Source of the DNA: Toxonevra muliebris
Taxonomy: Eukaryota; Arthropoda; Insecta; Diptera; Pallopteridae
Direction of reading: 5' to 3'
Length of the DNA: 64,000 bases
NCBI GenBank assembly: GCA_963691655.1
Contig: OY829326.1
Location: 15,302,878 to 15,366,877 of the forward strand
In this document: one piece after another, positions 1 to 13,743 of the stretch
How positions within the stretch are numbered: position 1 is the stretch's first letter
Layout: each line of letters begins with the position of its first letter
The notes under the pieces: model-generated
What the model was told of the DNA's origin: nothing
Seen by the model: only the letters and a program-made list of their open reading frames with translations
Databases searched by the model: none
Position numbers and translations under genes: made by a program

Positions 1-1994
1 TCTCCCCTATAGAAAAGGTGTCTCCGACAGTATAAAACGTCTTCTCCCCTATAGAAAAGGTGTCTCCGACAGTATAAAACGTCTTCTCCTCTATAGAAAA
101 GGTGTCTGCGACAGTATAAAACGTCTTCTCCCCTATAGAAAAGGTGTCTCCGACAGTATAAAAGTCTTCTTCCCTATAGAAAAGGTGTCTCCGACAGTAT
201 AAAACGTCTTCTCCTCTATAGAAAAGGTGTCTGCGACAGTATAAAACGTCTTCTCCCCTATAGAAAAGGTGTCTCCGACAGTATAAAACGTCTTCTCCCT
301 TATAGAAAAGGTGTCTCCGACAGTATAAAACGTCTTCTCCTCTATAGAAAAGGTGTCTGCGACAGTATAAAACGTCTTCTCCCCTATAGAAAAGGTGTCT
401 CCGACAGTATAAAACGTCTTCTCCCCTATAGAAAAGGTGTCTCCGACAGTATAAAACGTCTTCTCTCCTATAGAAAAGGTGTCTCCGACAGTATAAAACG
501 TCTTCTCCCCTATAGAAAAGGTGTCTCCGACAGTATAAAACGTCTTCTCCTCTATAGAAAAGGTGTCTCCGACAGTATAAAACGTCTTCTCCCCTATAGA
601 ATAGGTGTCTCCGACAGTATAAAACGTCTTCTCCTCTATAGAAAAGGTGTCTCCGACTGTATAAAACGTCTTCTCCTCTATAGAAAAGGTGTCTCCGACT
701 GTATAAAACGCCTTCTCCCCTATAGAAAAGGTGTCTCCGACAGTATAAAAGTCTTCTTCCCTATAGAAAAGGTGTCTCCGACAGTATAAAACGTCTTCTC
801 CCCTATAGAAAAGGTGTCTCCGACAGTATAAATCGTCTTCTCTCCTATAGAAAAGGTGTCTCCGACAGTATAAAACGTCTTCTCCCCTATAGAAAAGGTG
901 TCTCCGACAGTATAAAACGTCTTCTCCCCTATAGAAAAGGTGTCTCCGACAGTATAAAACGTCTTCTCCTCTATAGAAAAGGTGTCTCCGACAGTATAAA
1001 ACGTCTTCTCCCCTATAGAAAAGGTGTCTCCGACAGTATAAAACGTCTTCTCCCTTAGAGAAAAGGTGTCTCCGACAGTATAAATCGTCTTTTCTCCTAT
1101 AGAAAAGGTGTCTGCGACAGTATAAAACGTCTTCTCCTCTATAGAAAAGGTGTCTCCGACAGTATAAAACGTCTTCTCCCCTATAGAATAGGTGTCTCCG
1201 ACAGTATAAAACGTCTTCTCCTCTATAGAAAAGGTGTCTCCGACTGTATAAAACGTCTTCTCCTCTATAGAAAAGGTGTCTCCGACTGTATAAAACGCCT
1301 TCTCCCCTATAGAAAAGGTGTCTCCGACAGTATAAAACGTCTTCTCCCCTATAGAAAAGGTGTCTCCGACAGTATAAAAGTCTTCTTCCCTATAGAAAAG
1401 GTGTCTCCGACAGTATAAAACGTCTTCTCCCCTATAGAAAAGGTGTCTCCGACAGTATAAACAGTCTTCTCCCCTATAGAAAAGGTGTCTCCGACAGTAT
1501 AAAAGTCTTCTTCCCTATAGAAAAGGTGTCTCCGACAGTATAAAACGTCTTCTCCTCTATAGAAAAGGTGTCTGCGACAGTATAAAACGTCTTCTCCCCT
1601 ATAGAAAAGGTGTCTCCGACAGTATAAAACGTCTTCTCCCCTATAGAAAAGGTGTCTCCGACAGTATAAAACGTCTTCTCCCCTATAGAAAAGGTGTCTG
1701 CGACAGTATAAAACGTCTTCTCCCCTATAGAAAAGGTGTCTGCGACAGTATAAAACGTCTTCTCCCCTATAGAAAAGGTGTCTCCGACAGTATAAAACGT
1801 CTTCTCCCCTATAGAAAAGGTGTCTCCGACAGTATAAAACGTCTTCTCCCCTATAGAAAAGGTGTCTCCGACAGTATAAAACGTCTTCTCTCCTATAGAA
1901 AAGGTGTCTCCGACAGTATAAAACGTCTTCTCCCCTATAGAAAAGGTGTCTCCGACAGTATAAAACGTCTTCTCCTCTATAGAAAAGGTGTCTG

Positions 1995-4338
1995 CGACAG
2001 TATAAAACGTCTTCTCCCCTATAGAAAAGGTGTCTCCGACAGTATAAAACGTCTTCTCCCCTATAGAATAGGTGTCTCCGACAGTATAAAACGTCTTCTC
2101 CTCTATAGAAAAGGTGTCTCCGACAGTATAAAAGTCTTCTTCCCTCTAGAAAAGGTGTCTCCGACAGTATAAAACGTCTTCTCCTCTATAGAAAGGTGTC
2201 TCCGACAGTATAAAACGCCTTCTCCTCTATAGAAAAAGTGTCTCCGACAGTATAAAACGCCTTCTCCCCTATAGAAAAGGTGTCTCCGACAGTATAAAAC
2301 GTCTTCTCCCCTATAGAAAAGGTGTCTGCGACAGTATAAAACGTCTTCTCCCCTATAGAAAAGGTGTCTCCGACAGTATAAAACGTCTTCTCCTCTATAG
2401 AAAAGGTGTCTCCGACAGTATAAAACGTCTTCTCCCCTATAGAATAGGTGTCTCCGACAGTATAAAACGTCTTCTCCTCTATAGAAAAGGTGTCTCCGAC
2501 TGTATAAAACGTCTTCTCCTCTATAGAAAAGGTGTCTCCGACTGTATAAAACGCCTTCTCCCCTATAGAAAAGGTGTCTCCGACAGTATAAAACGTCTTC
2601 TCCCCTATAGAAAAGGTGTCTCCGACAGTATAAAACGTCTTCTCCTCTATAGAAAAGGTGTCTGCGACAGTATAAAACGTCTTCTCCCCTATAGAAAAGG
2701 TGTCTCCGACAGTATAAAACGTCTTCTCCTCTATAGAAAAGGTGTCTCCGACTGTATAAAAGTCTTCTTCCCTATAGAAAAGGTGTCTCCGACAGTATAA
2801 AACGTCTTCTCCCTTATAGAAAAGGTGTCTCCGACAGTATAAAACGTCTTCTCCTCTATAGAAAAGGTGTCTCCGACAGTATAAAACGTCTTCTCCCCTA
2901 TAGAAAAGGTGTCTCCGACAGTATAAACAGTCTTCTCCCCTATAGAAAAGGTGTCTCCGACAGTATAAACGTCTTCTCCTCTATAGAAAAGGTGTCTGCG
3001 ACAGTATAAAACGTCTTCTCCCCTATAGAAAAGGTGTCTCCGACAGTATAAAAGTCTTCTTCCCTATAGAAAAGGTGTCTCCGACAGTATAAAACGTCTT
3101 CTCCCTTATAGAAAAGGTGTCTCCGACAGTATAAATCGTCTTCTCTCCTATAGAAAAGGTGTCTGCGACAGTATAAAACGTCTTCTCCCCTATAGAAAAG
3201 GTGTCTCCGACAGTATAAAAGTCTTCTTCCCTATAGAAAAGGTGTCTCCGACAGTATAAAACGTCTTCTCCTCTATAGAAAAGGTGTCTCCGACAGTATA
3301 AAACGTCTTCTCCCCTATAGAAAAGGTGTCTCCGACAGTATAAAACGTCTTCTCCCTTATAGAAAAGGTGTCTCCGACAGCATAAAACGTCTTCTCCCCT
3401 ATAGAAAAGATGTCTCCGACAGTATAAAACGTCTTCTCCTCTATAGAAAAGGTGTCTCCGACAGTATAAAACGTCTTCTCCCCTATAGAAAAGGTGTCTC
3501 CGACAGTATAAATCGTCTTCTCTCCTATAGAAAAGGTGTCTCCGACAGTATAAAACGTCTTCTCCCCTATAGAAAAGGTGTCTCCGACAGTATAAAAGTC
3601 TTCTTCCCTATAGAAAAGGTGTCTCCGACAGTATAAAACGTCTTCTCCTCTATAGAAAAGGTGTCTCCGACAGTATAAAACGTCTTCTCCCCTATAGAAA
3701 AGGTGTCTCCGACAGTATAAAACGTCTTCTCCCTTATAGAAAAGGTGTCTCCGACAGCATAAAACGTCTTCTCCCCTATAGAAAAGATGTCTCCGACAGT
3801 ATAAAACGTCTTCTCCTCTATAGAAAAGGTGTCTCCGACAGTATAAAACGTCTTCTCCCCTATAGAAAAGGTGTCTCCGACAGTATAAATCGTCTTCTCT
3901 CCTATAGAAAAGGTGTCTCCGACAGTATAAAACGTCTTCTCCCCTATAGAAAAGGTGTCTCCGACAGTATAAAACGTCTTCTCCCCTATAGAAAAGGTGT
4001 CTCCGACAGTATAAAACGTCTTCTCCTCTATAGAAAAGGTGTCTCCGACAGTATAAAACGTCTTCTCCCCTATAGAAAAGGTGTCTCCGACAGTATAAAA
4101 CGTCTTCTCCCTTAGAGAAAAGGTGTCTCCGACAGTATAAATCGTCTTTTCTCCTATAGAAAAGGTGTCTGCGACAGTATAAAACGTCTTCTCCTCTATA
4201 GAAAAGGTGTCTCCGACAGTATAAAACGTCTTCTCCCCTATAGAATAGGTGTCTCCGACAGTATAAAACGTCTTCTCCTCTATAGAAAAGGTGTCTCCGA
4301 CTGTATAAAACGTCTTCTCCTCTATAGAAAAGGTGTCT
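1995..4338. repeat. Segmental duplication A, left copy
   Basis: It matches 4,549-6,934. The offset is 2,554 bp up to about 2,969 and 2,596 bp after that, because this copy lacks 42 bp. At 2,964 the unit reads TATAAACGTC (41 bp), a hybrid left where parts of two neighbouring monomers were removed. Only two substitutions were noticed, both in the other copy. The run starts just after a TGCG/TCCG difference and ends at another. Confidence 0.85.
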
Positions 4339-4548
4339 GCGACAGTATAAAACGTCTTCTCCCCTATAGAAAAGGTGTCTCCGACAGTATAAAACGTCTT
4401 CTCCCCTATAGAAAAGGTGTCTCCGACAGTATAAAAGTCTTCTTCCCTATAGAAAAGGTGTCTGCGACAGTATAAAACGTCTTCTCCTCTATAGAAAAGG
4501 TGTCTCCGACAGTATAAAACGTCTTCTCCCCTATAGAAAAGGTGTCTC

Positions 4549-6934
4549 CGACAGTATAAAACGTCTTCTCCCCTATAGAAAAGGTGTCTCCGACAGTATA
4601 AAACGTCTTCTCCCCTATAGAATAGGTGTCTCCGACAGTATAAAACGTCTTCTCCTCTATAGAAAAGGTGTCTCCGACAGTATAAAAGTCTTCTTCCCTC
4701 TAGAAAAGGTGTCTCCGACAGTATAAAACGTCTTCTCCTCTATAGAAAGGTGTCTCCGACAGTATAAAACGCCTTCTCCTCTATAGAAAAAGTGTCTCCG
4801 ACAGTATAAAACGCCTTCTCCCCTATAGAAAAGGTGTCTCCGACAGTATAAAACGTCTTCTCCCCTATAGAAAAGGTGTCTGCGACAGTATAAAACGTCT
4901 TCTCCCCTATAGAAAAGGTGTCTCCGACAGTATAAAACGTCTTCTCCTCTATAGAAAAGGTGTCTCCGACAGTATAAAACGTCTTCTCCCCTATAGAATA
5001 GGTGTCTCCGACAGTATAAAACGTCTTCTCCTCTATAGAAAAGGTGTCTCCGACTGTATAAAACGTCTTCTCCTCTATAGAAAAGGTGTCTCCGACTGTA
5101 TAAAACGCCTTCTCCCCTATAGAAAAGGTGTCTCCGACAGTATAAAACGTCTTCTCCCCTATAGAAAAGGTGTCTCCGACAGTATAAAACGTCTTCTCCT
5201 CTATAGAAAAGGTGTCTGCGACAGTATAAAACGTCTTCTCCCCTATAGAAAAGGTGTCTCCGACAGTATAAAACGTCTTCTCCTCTATAGAAAAGGTGTC
5301 TCCGACTGTATAAAAGTCTTCTTCCCTATAGAAAAGGTGTCTCCGACAGTATAAAACGTCTTCTCCCTTATAGAAAAGGTGTCTCCGACAGTATAAAACG
5401 TCTTCTCCTCTATAGAAAAGGTGTCTCCGACAGTATAAAACGTCTTCTCCCCTATAGAAAAGGTGTCTCCGACAGTATAAACAGTCTTCTCCCCTATAGA
5501 AAAGGTGTCTCCGACAGTATAAAAGTCTTCTTCCCTATAGAAAAGGTGTCTCCGACAGTATAAAACGTCTTCTCCTCTATAGAAAAGGTGTCTGCGACAG
5601 TATAAAACGTCTTCTCCCCTATAGAAAAGGTGTCTCCGACAGTATAAAAGTCTTCTTCCCTATAGAAAAGGTGTCTCCGACAGTATAAAACGTCTTCTCC
5701 CTTATAGAAAAGGTGTCTCCGACAGTATAAATCGTCTTCTCTCCTATAGAAAAGGTGTCTGCGACAGTATAAAACGTCTTCTCCCCTATAGAAAAGGTGT
5801 CTCCGACAGTATAAAAGTCTTCTTCCCTATAGAAAAGGTGTCTCCAACAGTATAAAACGTCTTCTCCTCTATAGAAAAGGTGTCTCCGACAGTATAAAAC
5901 GTCTTCTCCCCTATAGAAAAGGTGTCTCCGACAGTATAAAACGTCTTCTCCCTTATAGAAAAGGTGTCTCCGACAGCATAAAACGTCTTCTCCCCTATAG
6001 AAAAGATGTCTCCGACAGTATAAAACGTCTTCTCCTCTATAGAAAAGGTGTCTCCGACAGTATAAAACGTCTTCTCCCCTATAGAAAAGGTGTCTCCGAC
6101 AGTATAAATCGTCTTCTCTCCTATAGAAAAGGTGTCTCCGACAGTATAAAACGTCTTCTCCCCTATAGAAAAGGTGTCTCCGACAGTATAAAAGTCTTCT
6201 TCCCTATAGAAAAGGTGTCTCCGACAGTATAAAACGTCTTCTCCTCTATAGAAAAGGTGTCTCCGACAGTATAAAACGTCTTCTCCCCTATAGAAAAGGT
6301 GTCTCCGACAGAATAAAACGTCTTCTCCCTTATAGAAAAGGTGTCTCCGACAGCATAAAACGTCTTCTCCCCTATAGAAAAGATGTCTCCGACAGTATAA
6401 AACGTCTTCTCCTCTATAGAAAAGGTGTCTCCGACAGTATAAAACGTCTTCTCCCCTATAGAAAAGGTGTCTCCGACAGTATAAATCGTCTTCTCTCCTA
6501 TAGAAAAGGTGTCTCCGACAGTATAAAACGTCTTCTCCCCTATAGAAAAGGTGTCTCCGACAGTATAAAACGTCTTCTCCCCTATAGAAAAGGTGTCTCC
6601 GACAGTATAAAACGTCTTCTCCTCTATAGAAAAGGTGTCTCCGACAGTATAAAACGTCTTCTCCCCTATAGAAAAGGTGTCTCCGACAGTATAAAACGTC
6701 TTCTCCCTTAGAGAAAAGGTGTCTCCGACAGTATAAATCGTCTTTTCTCCTATAGAAAAGGTGTCTGCGACAGTATAAAACGTCTTCTCCTCTATAGAAA
6801 AGGTGTCTCCGACAGTATAAAACGTCTTCTCCCCTATAGAATAGGTGTCTCCGACAGTATAAAACGTCTTCTCCTCTATAGAAAAGGTGTCTCCGACTGT
6901 ATAAAACGTCTTCTCCTCTATAGAAAAGGTGTCT
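4549..6934. repeat. Segmental duplication A, right copy
   Basis: Partner of 1,995-4,338. Private changes seen are CTCCAACAG (G to A at 5,846, a CpG loss) and CAGAATAAAACG (T to A at 6,312). It keeps the extra AAAAGTC unit at about 5,518 that the left copy has lost. Confidence 0.85.
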
Positions 6935-9363
6935 CCGACTGTATAAAACGCCTTCTCCCCTATAGAAAAGGTGTCTCCGACAGTATAAAACGTCTTCTCC
7001 CCTATAGAAAAGGTGTCTCCGACAGTATAAAAGTCTTCTTCCCTATAGAAAAGGTGTCTGCGACAGTATAAAACGTCTTCTCCTCTATAGAAAAGGTGTC
7101 TCCGACAGTATAAAACGTCTTCTCCCCTATAGAAAAGGTGTCTCCGACAGTATAAAACGTCTTCTCCCCTATAGAAAAGGTGTCTCCGACAGTATAAAAC
7201 GTCTTCTCCCCTATAGAAAAGGTGTCTCCGACAGTATAAAACGTCTTCTCCCCTATAGAAAAGGTGTCTCCGACAGTATAAATCGTCTTCTCTCCTATAG
7301 AAAAGGTGTCTCCGACAGTATAAAATGTCTTCTCCCCTATAGAAAAGGTGTCTCCGACAGTATAAAACGTCTTCTCCTCTATAGAAAAGGTGTCTCCGAC
7401 AGTATAAAACGTCTTCTCCTCTATAGAAAAGGTGTCTCCGACAGTATAAAACGTCTTCTCCCCTATAGAAAAGGTGTCTCCGACAGTATAAAACGTCTTC
7501 TCCCTTAGAGAAAAGGTGTCTCCGACAGTATAAATCGTCTTTTCTCCTATAGAAAAGGTGTCTGCGACAGTATAAAACGTCTTCTCCTCTATAGAAAAGG
7601 TGTCTCCGACAGTATAAAACGTCTTCTCCCCTATAGAATAGGTGTCTCCGACAGTATAAAAAGTCTTCTCCCCTATAGAAAAGGTGTCTCCGACAGTATA
7701 AAAGTCTTCTTCCCTATAGAAAAGGTGTCTCCGACAGTATAAAACGTCTTCTCCTCTATAGAAAAGGTGTCTGCGACAGTATAAAACGTCTTCTCCCCTA
7801 TAGAAAAGGTGTCTCCGACAGTATAAATCGTCTTCTCTCCTATAGAATAGGTGTCTCCGACAGTATAAAACGTCTTCTCCTCTATAGAAAAGGTGTCTCC
7901 GACAGTATAAAAGTCTTCTTCCCTCTAGAAAAGGTGTCTCCGACAGTATAAAACGTCTTCTCCTCTATAGAAAGGTGTCTCCGACAGTATAAAACGCCTT
8001 CTCCTCTATAGAAAAAGTGTCTCCGACAGTATAAAACGCCTTCTCCCCTATAGAAAAGGTGTCTGCGACAGTATAAAACGTCTTCTCCCCTATAGAAAAG
8101 GTGTCTCCGACAGTATAAAACGTCTTCTCCTCTATAGAAAAGGTGTCTCCGACAGTATAAAACGTCTTCTCCCCTATAGAATAGGTGTCTCCGACAGTAT
8201 AAAACGTCTTCTCCTCTATAGAAAAGGTGTCTCCGACTGTATAAAACGTCTTCTCCTCTATAGAAAAGGTGTCTCCGACTGTATAAAACGCCTTCTCCCC
8301 TATAGAAAAGGTGTCTCCGACAGTATAAAACGTCTTCTCCCCTATAGAAAAGGTGTCTCCGACAGTATAAAACGTCTTCTCCCCTATAGAAAAGGTGTCT
8401 CCGACAGTATAAAACGTCTTCTCCTCTATAGAAAAGGTGTCTGCGACAGTATAAAACGTCTTCTCCCCTATAGAAAAGGTGTCTCCGACAGTATAAAACG
8501 TCTTCTCCTCTATAGAAAAGGTGTCTCCGACTGTATAAAACGTCTTCTCCTCTATAGAAAAGGTGTCTCCGACTGTATAAAACGCCTTCTCCCCTATAGA
8601 AAAGATGTCTCCGACAGTATAAAACGTCTTCTCCCCTATAGAAAAGGTGTCTCCGACAGTATAAAAGTCTTCTTCCCTATAGAAAAGGTGTCTCCGACAG
8701 TATAAAACGTCTTCTCCCTTATAGAAAAGGTGTCTCCGACAGTATAAAACGTCTTCTCCTCTATAGAAAAGGTGTCTCCGACAGTATAAAACGTCTTCTC
8801 CCCTATAGAAAAGGTGTCTCCGACAGTATAAACAGTCTTCTCCCCTATAGAAAAGGTGTCTCCGACAGTATAAAAGTCTTCTTCCCTATAGAAAAGGTGT
8901 CTCCGACAGTATAAAACGTCTTCTCCTCTATAGAAAAGGTGTCTGCGACAGTATAAAACGTCTTCTCCCCTATAGAAAAGGTGTCTCCGACAGTATAAAA
9001 CGTCTTCTCCCTTATAGAAAAGGTGTCTCCGACAGTCTAAAACGTCTTCTCCTCTATAGAAAAGGTGTCTGCGACAGTATAAAACGTCTTCTCCCCTATA
9101 GAAAAGGTGTCTCCGACAGTATAAAACGTCTTCTCCCTTATAGAAAAGGTGTCTCCGACAGTATAAATCGTCTTCTCTCCTATAGAAAAGGTGTCTGCGA
9201 CAGTATAAAAGTCTTCTTCCCTATAGAAAAGGTGTTTTCGACAGTATAAATCGTCTTCTCTCCTATAGAAAAGGTGTCTCCGACAGTATAAAATGTCTTC
9301 TCCCCTATAGAAAAGGTGTCTCCGACAGTATAAAAGTCTTCTTCCCTATAGAAAAGGTGTCTC

Positions 9364-10431
9364 CGACAGTATAAAACGTCTTCTCCCCTATAGAAAAGGT
9401 GTCTCCGACAGTATAAAACGTCTTCTCCCTTATAGAAAAGGTGTCTCCGACAGTATAAATCGTCTTCTCTCCTATAGAAAAGGTGTCTCCGACAGTATAA
9501 AAGTCTTCTTCCCTATAGAAAAGGTGTCTCCGACAGTATAAAACGTCTTCTCCCCTATAGAAAAGGTGTCTCCGACAGTATAAAAGTCTTCTTCCCTATA
9601 GAAAAGGTGTCTCCGACAGTATAAAACGTCTTCTCCCTTATAGAAAAGGTGTCTCCGACAGTATAAATCGTCTTCTCTCCTATAGAAAAGGTGTCTGCGA
9701 CAGTATAAAACGTCTTCTCCCCTATAGAAAAGGTGTCTCCGACAGTATAAAAGTCTTCTTCCCTATAGAAAAGGTGTCTCCGACAGTATAAAACGTCTTC
9801 TCCTCTATAGAAAAGGTGTCTCCGACAGTATAAAACGTCTTCTCCCCTATAGAAAAGGTGTCTCCGACAGTATAAAACGTCTTCTCCCTTATAGAAAAGG
9901 TGTCTCCGACAGCATAAAACGTCTTCTCCCCTATATAAAAGATGTCTCCGACAGTATAAAACGTCTTCTCCTCTATAGAAAAGGTGTCTCCGACAGTATA
10001 AAACGTCTTCTCCCCTATAGAAAAGGTGTCTCCGACAGTATAAATCGTCTTCTCTCCTATAGAAAAGGTGTCTCCGACAGTATAAAACGTCTTCTCCCCT
10101 ATAGAAAAGGTGTCTCCGACAGTATAAAACGTCTTCTCCCCTATAGAAAAGGTGTCTCCGACAGTATAAAACGTCTTCTCCTCTATAGAAAAGGTGTCTC
10201 CGACAGTATAAAACGTCTTCTCCCCTATAGAAAAGGTGTCTCCGACAGTATAAAACGTCTTCTCCCTTAGAGAAAAGGTGTCTCCGACAGTATAAATCGT
10301 CTTCTCTCCTATAGAAAAGGTGTCTGCGACAGTATAAAACGTCTTCTCCTCTATAGAAAAGGTGTCTCCGACAGTATAAAACGTCTTCTCCCCTATAGAA
10401 TAGGTGTCTCCGACAGTATAAAACGTCTTCT
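9364..10431. repeat. Segmental duplication B, left copy
   Basis: It matches 10,704-11,729 at offset 1,340 bp, falling to 1,298 bp after about 10,180 because the right copy lacks one monomer. A private change here is CTATATAAAAGATG at 9,936, where the partner has CTATAG. Confidence 0.8.
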
Positions 10432-10703
10432 CCCCTATAGAAAAGGTGTCTCCGACAGTATAAATCGTCTTCTCCCCTATAGAAAAGGTGTCTCCGACAG
10501 TATAAAAGTCTTCTTCCCTATAGAAAAGGTGTCTCCGACAGTATAAAACGTCTTCTCCTCTATAGAAAAGGTGTCTGCGACAGTATAAAACGTCTTCTCC
10601 CCTATAGAAAAGGTGTCTCCGACAGTATAAAACGTCTTCTCCCTTATAGAAAAGGTGTCTCCGACAGTATAAAACGTCTTCTCCTCTATAGAAAAGGTGT
10701 CTG

Positions 10704-11729
10704 CGACAGTATAAAACGTCTTCTCCCCTATAGAAAAGGTGTCTCCGACAGTATAAAACGTCTTCTCCCTTATAGACAAGGTGTCTCCGACAGTATAAAT
10801 CGTCTTCTCTCCTATAGAAAAGGTGTCTCCGACAGTATAAAAGTCTTCTTCCCTATAGAAAAGGTGTCTCCGACAGTATAAAACGTCTTCTCCCCTATAG
10901 AAAAGGTGTCTCCGACAGTATAAAAGTCTTCTTCCCTATAGAAAAGGTGTCTCCGACAGTATAAAACGTCTTCTCCCTTATAGAAAAGGTGTCTCCGACA
11001 GTATAAATCGTCTTCTCTCCTATAGAAAAGGTGTCTGCGACAGTATAAAACGTCTTCTCCCCTATAGAAAAGGTGTCTCCGACAGTATAAAAGTCTTCTT
11101 CCCTATAGAAAAGGTGTCTCCGACAGTATAAAACGTCTTCTCCTCTATAGAAAAGGTGTCTCCGACAGTATAAAACGTCTTCTCCCCTATAGAAAAGGTG
11201 TCTCCGACAGTATAAAACGTCTTCTCCCTTATAGAAAAGGTGTCTCCGACAGCATAAAACGTCTTCTCCCCTATAGAAAAGATGTCTCCGACAGTATAAA
11301 ACGTCTTCTCCTCTATAGAAAAGGTGTCTCCGACAGTATAAAACGTCTTCTCCCCTATAGAAAAGGTGTCTCCGACAGTATAAATCGTCTTCTCTCCTAT
11401 AGAAAAGGTGTCTCCGACAGTATAAAACGTCTTCTCCCCTATAGAAAAGGTGTCTCCGACAGTATAAAACGTCTTCTCCCCTATAGAAAAGGTGTCTCCG
11501 ACAGTATAAAACGTCTTCTCCCCTATAGAAAAGGTGTCTCCGACAGTATAAAACGTCTTCTCCCTTAGAGAAAAGGTGTCTCCGACAGTATAAATCGTCT
11601 TCTCTCCTATAGAAAAGGTGTCTGCGACAGTATAAAACGTCTTCTCCTCTATAGAAAAGGTGTCTCCGACAGTATAAAACGTCTTCTCCCCTATAGAATA
11701 GGTGTCTCCGACAGTATAAAACGTCTTCT
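10704..11729. repeat. Segmental duplication B, right copy
   Basis: Partner of 9,364-10,431. It has a private A to C change (TAGACAAGG at 10,777) and is shorter by one 42-bp monomer near 11,520. The same marker series continues in a third, less complete copy at about 12,363-12,880 (offset 1,383 bp). Confidence 0.8.
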
Positions 11730-13199
11730 CTCCTATAGAAAAGGTGTCTCCGACAGTATAAAACGTCTTCTCCCCTATAGAAAAGGTGTCTCCGACAGTA
11801 TAAAACGTCTTCTCCCCTATAGAAAAGATGTCTCCGACAGTATAAAACGTCTTCTCCCCTATAGAAAAGGTGTCTCCGACAGTATAAAACGTCTTCTCCC
11901 CTATAGAAAAGGTGTCTCCGACAGTATAAAACGTCTTCTCCTCTATAGAAAAGGTGTCTCCGACAGTATAAAACGTCTTCTCCCCTATAGAAAAGGTGTC
12001 TCCGACAGTATAAAAGTCTTCTTCCCTATAGAAAAGGTGTCTCCGACAGTATAAAACGTCTTCTCCCTTATAGAAAAGGTGTCTCCGACAGTATAAAAGT
12101 CTTCTTCCCTATAGAAAAGGTGTCTCCGACAGTATAAAACGTCTTCTCCCCTATAGAAAAGGTGTCTCCGACAGTATAAAACGTCTTCTCCCCTATAGAA
12201 AAGGTGTCTCCGACAGTATAAAACGTCTTCTCCCCTATAGAAAAGGTGTCTCCGACAGTATAAATCGTCTTCTCTCCTATAGAAAAGGTGTCTCCGACAG
12301 TATAAAATGTCTTCTTCCCTATAGAAAAGGTGTCTCCGACAGTATAAAACGTCTTCTCCCTTATAGAAAAGGTGTCTCCGACAGTATAAATCGTCTTCTC
12401 TCCTATAGAAAAGGTGTCTGCGACAGTATAAAACGTCTTCTCCCCTATAGAAAAGGTGTCTCCGACAGTATAAAAGTCTTCTTCCCTATAGAAAAGGTGT
12501 CTCCGACAGTATAAAACGTCTTCTCCTCTATAGAAAAGGTGTCTCCGACAGTATAAAACGTCTTCTCCCCTATAGAAAAGGTGTCTCCGACAGTATAAAA
12601 CGTCTTCTCCCTTATAGAAAAGGTGTCTCCGACAGCATAAAACGTCTTCTCCCCTATAGAAAAGATGTCTCCGACAGTATAAAACGTCTTCTCCTCTATA
12701 GAAAAGGTGTCTCCGACAGTATAAAACGTCTTCTCCCCTATAGAAAAGGTGTCTCCGACAGTATAAATCGTCTTCTCTCCTATAGAAAAGGTGTCTCCGA
12801 CAGTATAAAACGTCTTCTCCCCTATAGAAAAGGTGTCTCCGACAGTATAAAACGTCTTCTCCCCTATAGAAAAGGTGTCTCCGACAGTATAAAACGTCTT
12901 CTCCCCTATAGAAAAGGTGTCTCCGACAGTATAAAACGTCTTCTCCCCTATAGAAAAGATGTCTCCGACAGTATAAAACGTCTTCTCCCCTATAGAAAAG
13001 GTGTCTCCGACAGTATAAAACGTCTTCTCCCCTATAGAAAAGGTGTCTCCGACAGTATAAAACGTCTTCTCCTCTATAGAAAAGGTGTCTCCGACAGTAT
13101 AAAACGTCTTCTCCTCTATAGAAAAGGTGTCTCCGACTGTATAAAACGTCTTCTCTTCTATAGAAAAGGTGTCTCCGACAGTATAAAACGCCTTCTCCC

Positions 13200-13743
13200 C
13201 TATAGAAAAGGTGTCTCCGACAGTATAAAACGTCTTCTCCTCTATAGAAAAGGTGTCTCCGACAGTATAAAACGTCTTCTCCCCTATAGAAAAGGTGTCT
13301 CCGACAGCATAAAACGTCTTCTCCCCTATAGAAAATGTGTCTCCGACAGTATAAAACGTCTTCTCCCCTATTGAAAAGGTGTCTCCGACAGTATAAAACG
13401 TCTTCTCCCCTATAGAAAAGATGTCTCCGACAGTATAAAACGTCTTCTCCCCTATAGAAAAGGTGTCTCCGACTGTATAAAACGTCTTCTCCTCTATAGA
13501 AAAGGTGTCTCCGACTGTATAAAACGTCTTCTCTTGTATAGAAAAGGTGTCTCCGACAGTATAAAACGCCTTCTCCCCTATAGAAAAGGTGTCTCCGACA
13601 GTATAAAACGTCTTCTCCCCTATAGAAAAGGTGTCTCCGACAGTATAAAACGTCTTCTCCTCTATAGAAAAGGTGTCTGCGACAGTATAAAACGTCTTCT
13701 CCCCTATAGAAAAGGTGTCTCCGACAGTATAAAAGTCTTCTCC
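13200..13743. repeat. Segmental duplication C, left copy
   Basis: It matches 16,800-17,343 at a fixed offset of 3,600 bp. Two differences were seen: CTATTGAAAAGG at 13,372 and CTCTTGTATAG at 13,536 here. Both copies carry the rare GCATAAAACG and GAAAATGTG variants. Confidence 0.85.

Larger units (their letters stand above)
1..13199. repeat. Array block 1: left variant family with AGAATAGG, GACTGTAT and TTAGAG monomers
   Basis: This stretch holds only satellite monomers. Diagnostic variants are AGAATAGG (first near 599), GACTGTAT (first near 655), the CCCTTAGAG monomer (for example 1053, 4113, 6709), GCATAAAACG (seven sites from about 3380 to 12635) and AAAAGATG. The 41-mer with AAAAGTC is interspersed every few monomers, so no frame stays open for long. 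Longer blocks are duplicated within it. The boundary with the next block is a convenience, not a sharp break. Confidence 0.85.
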
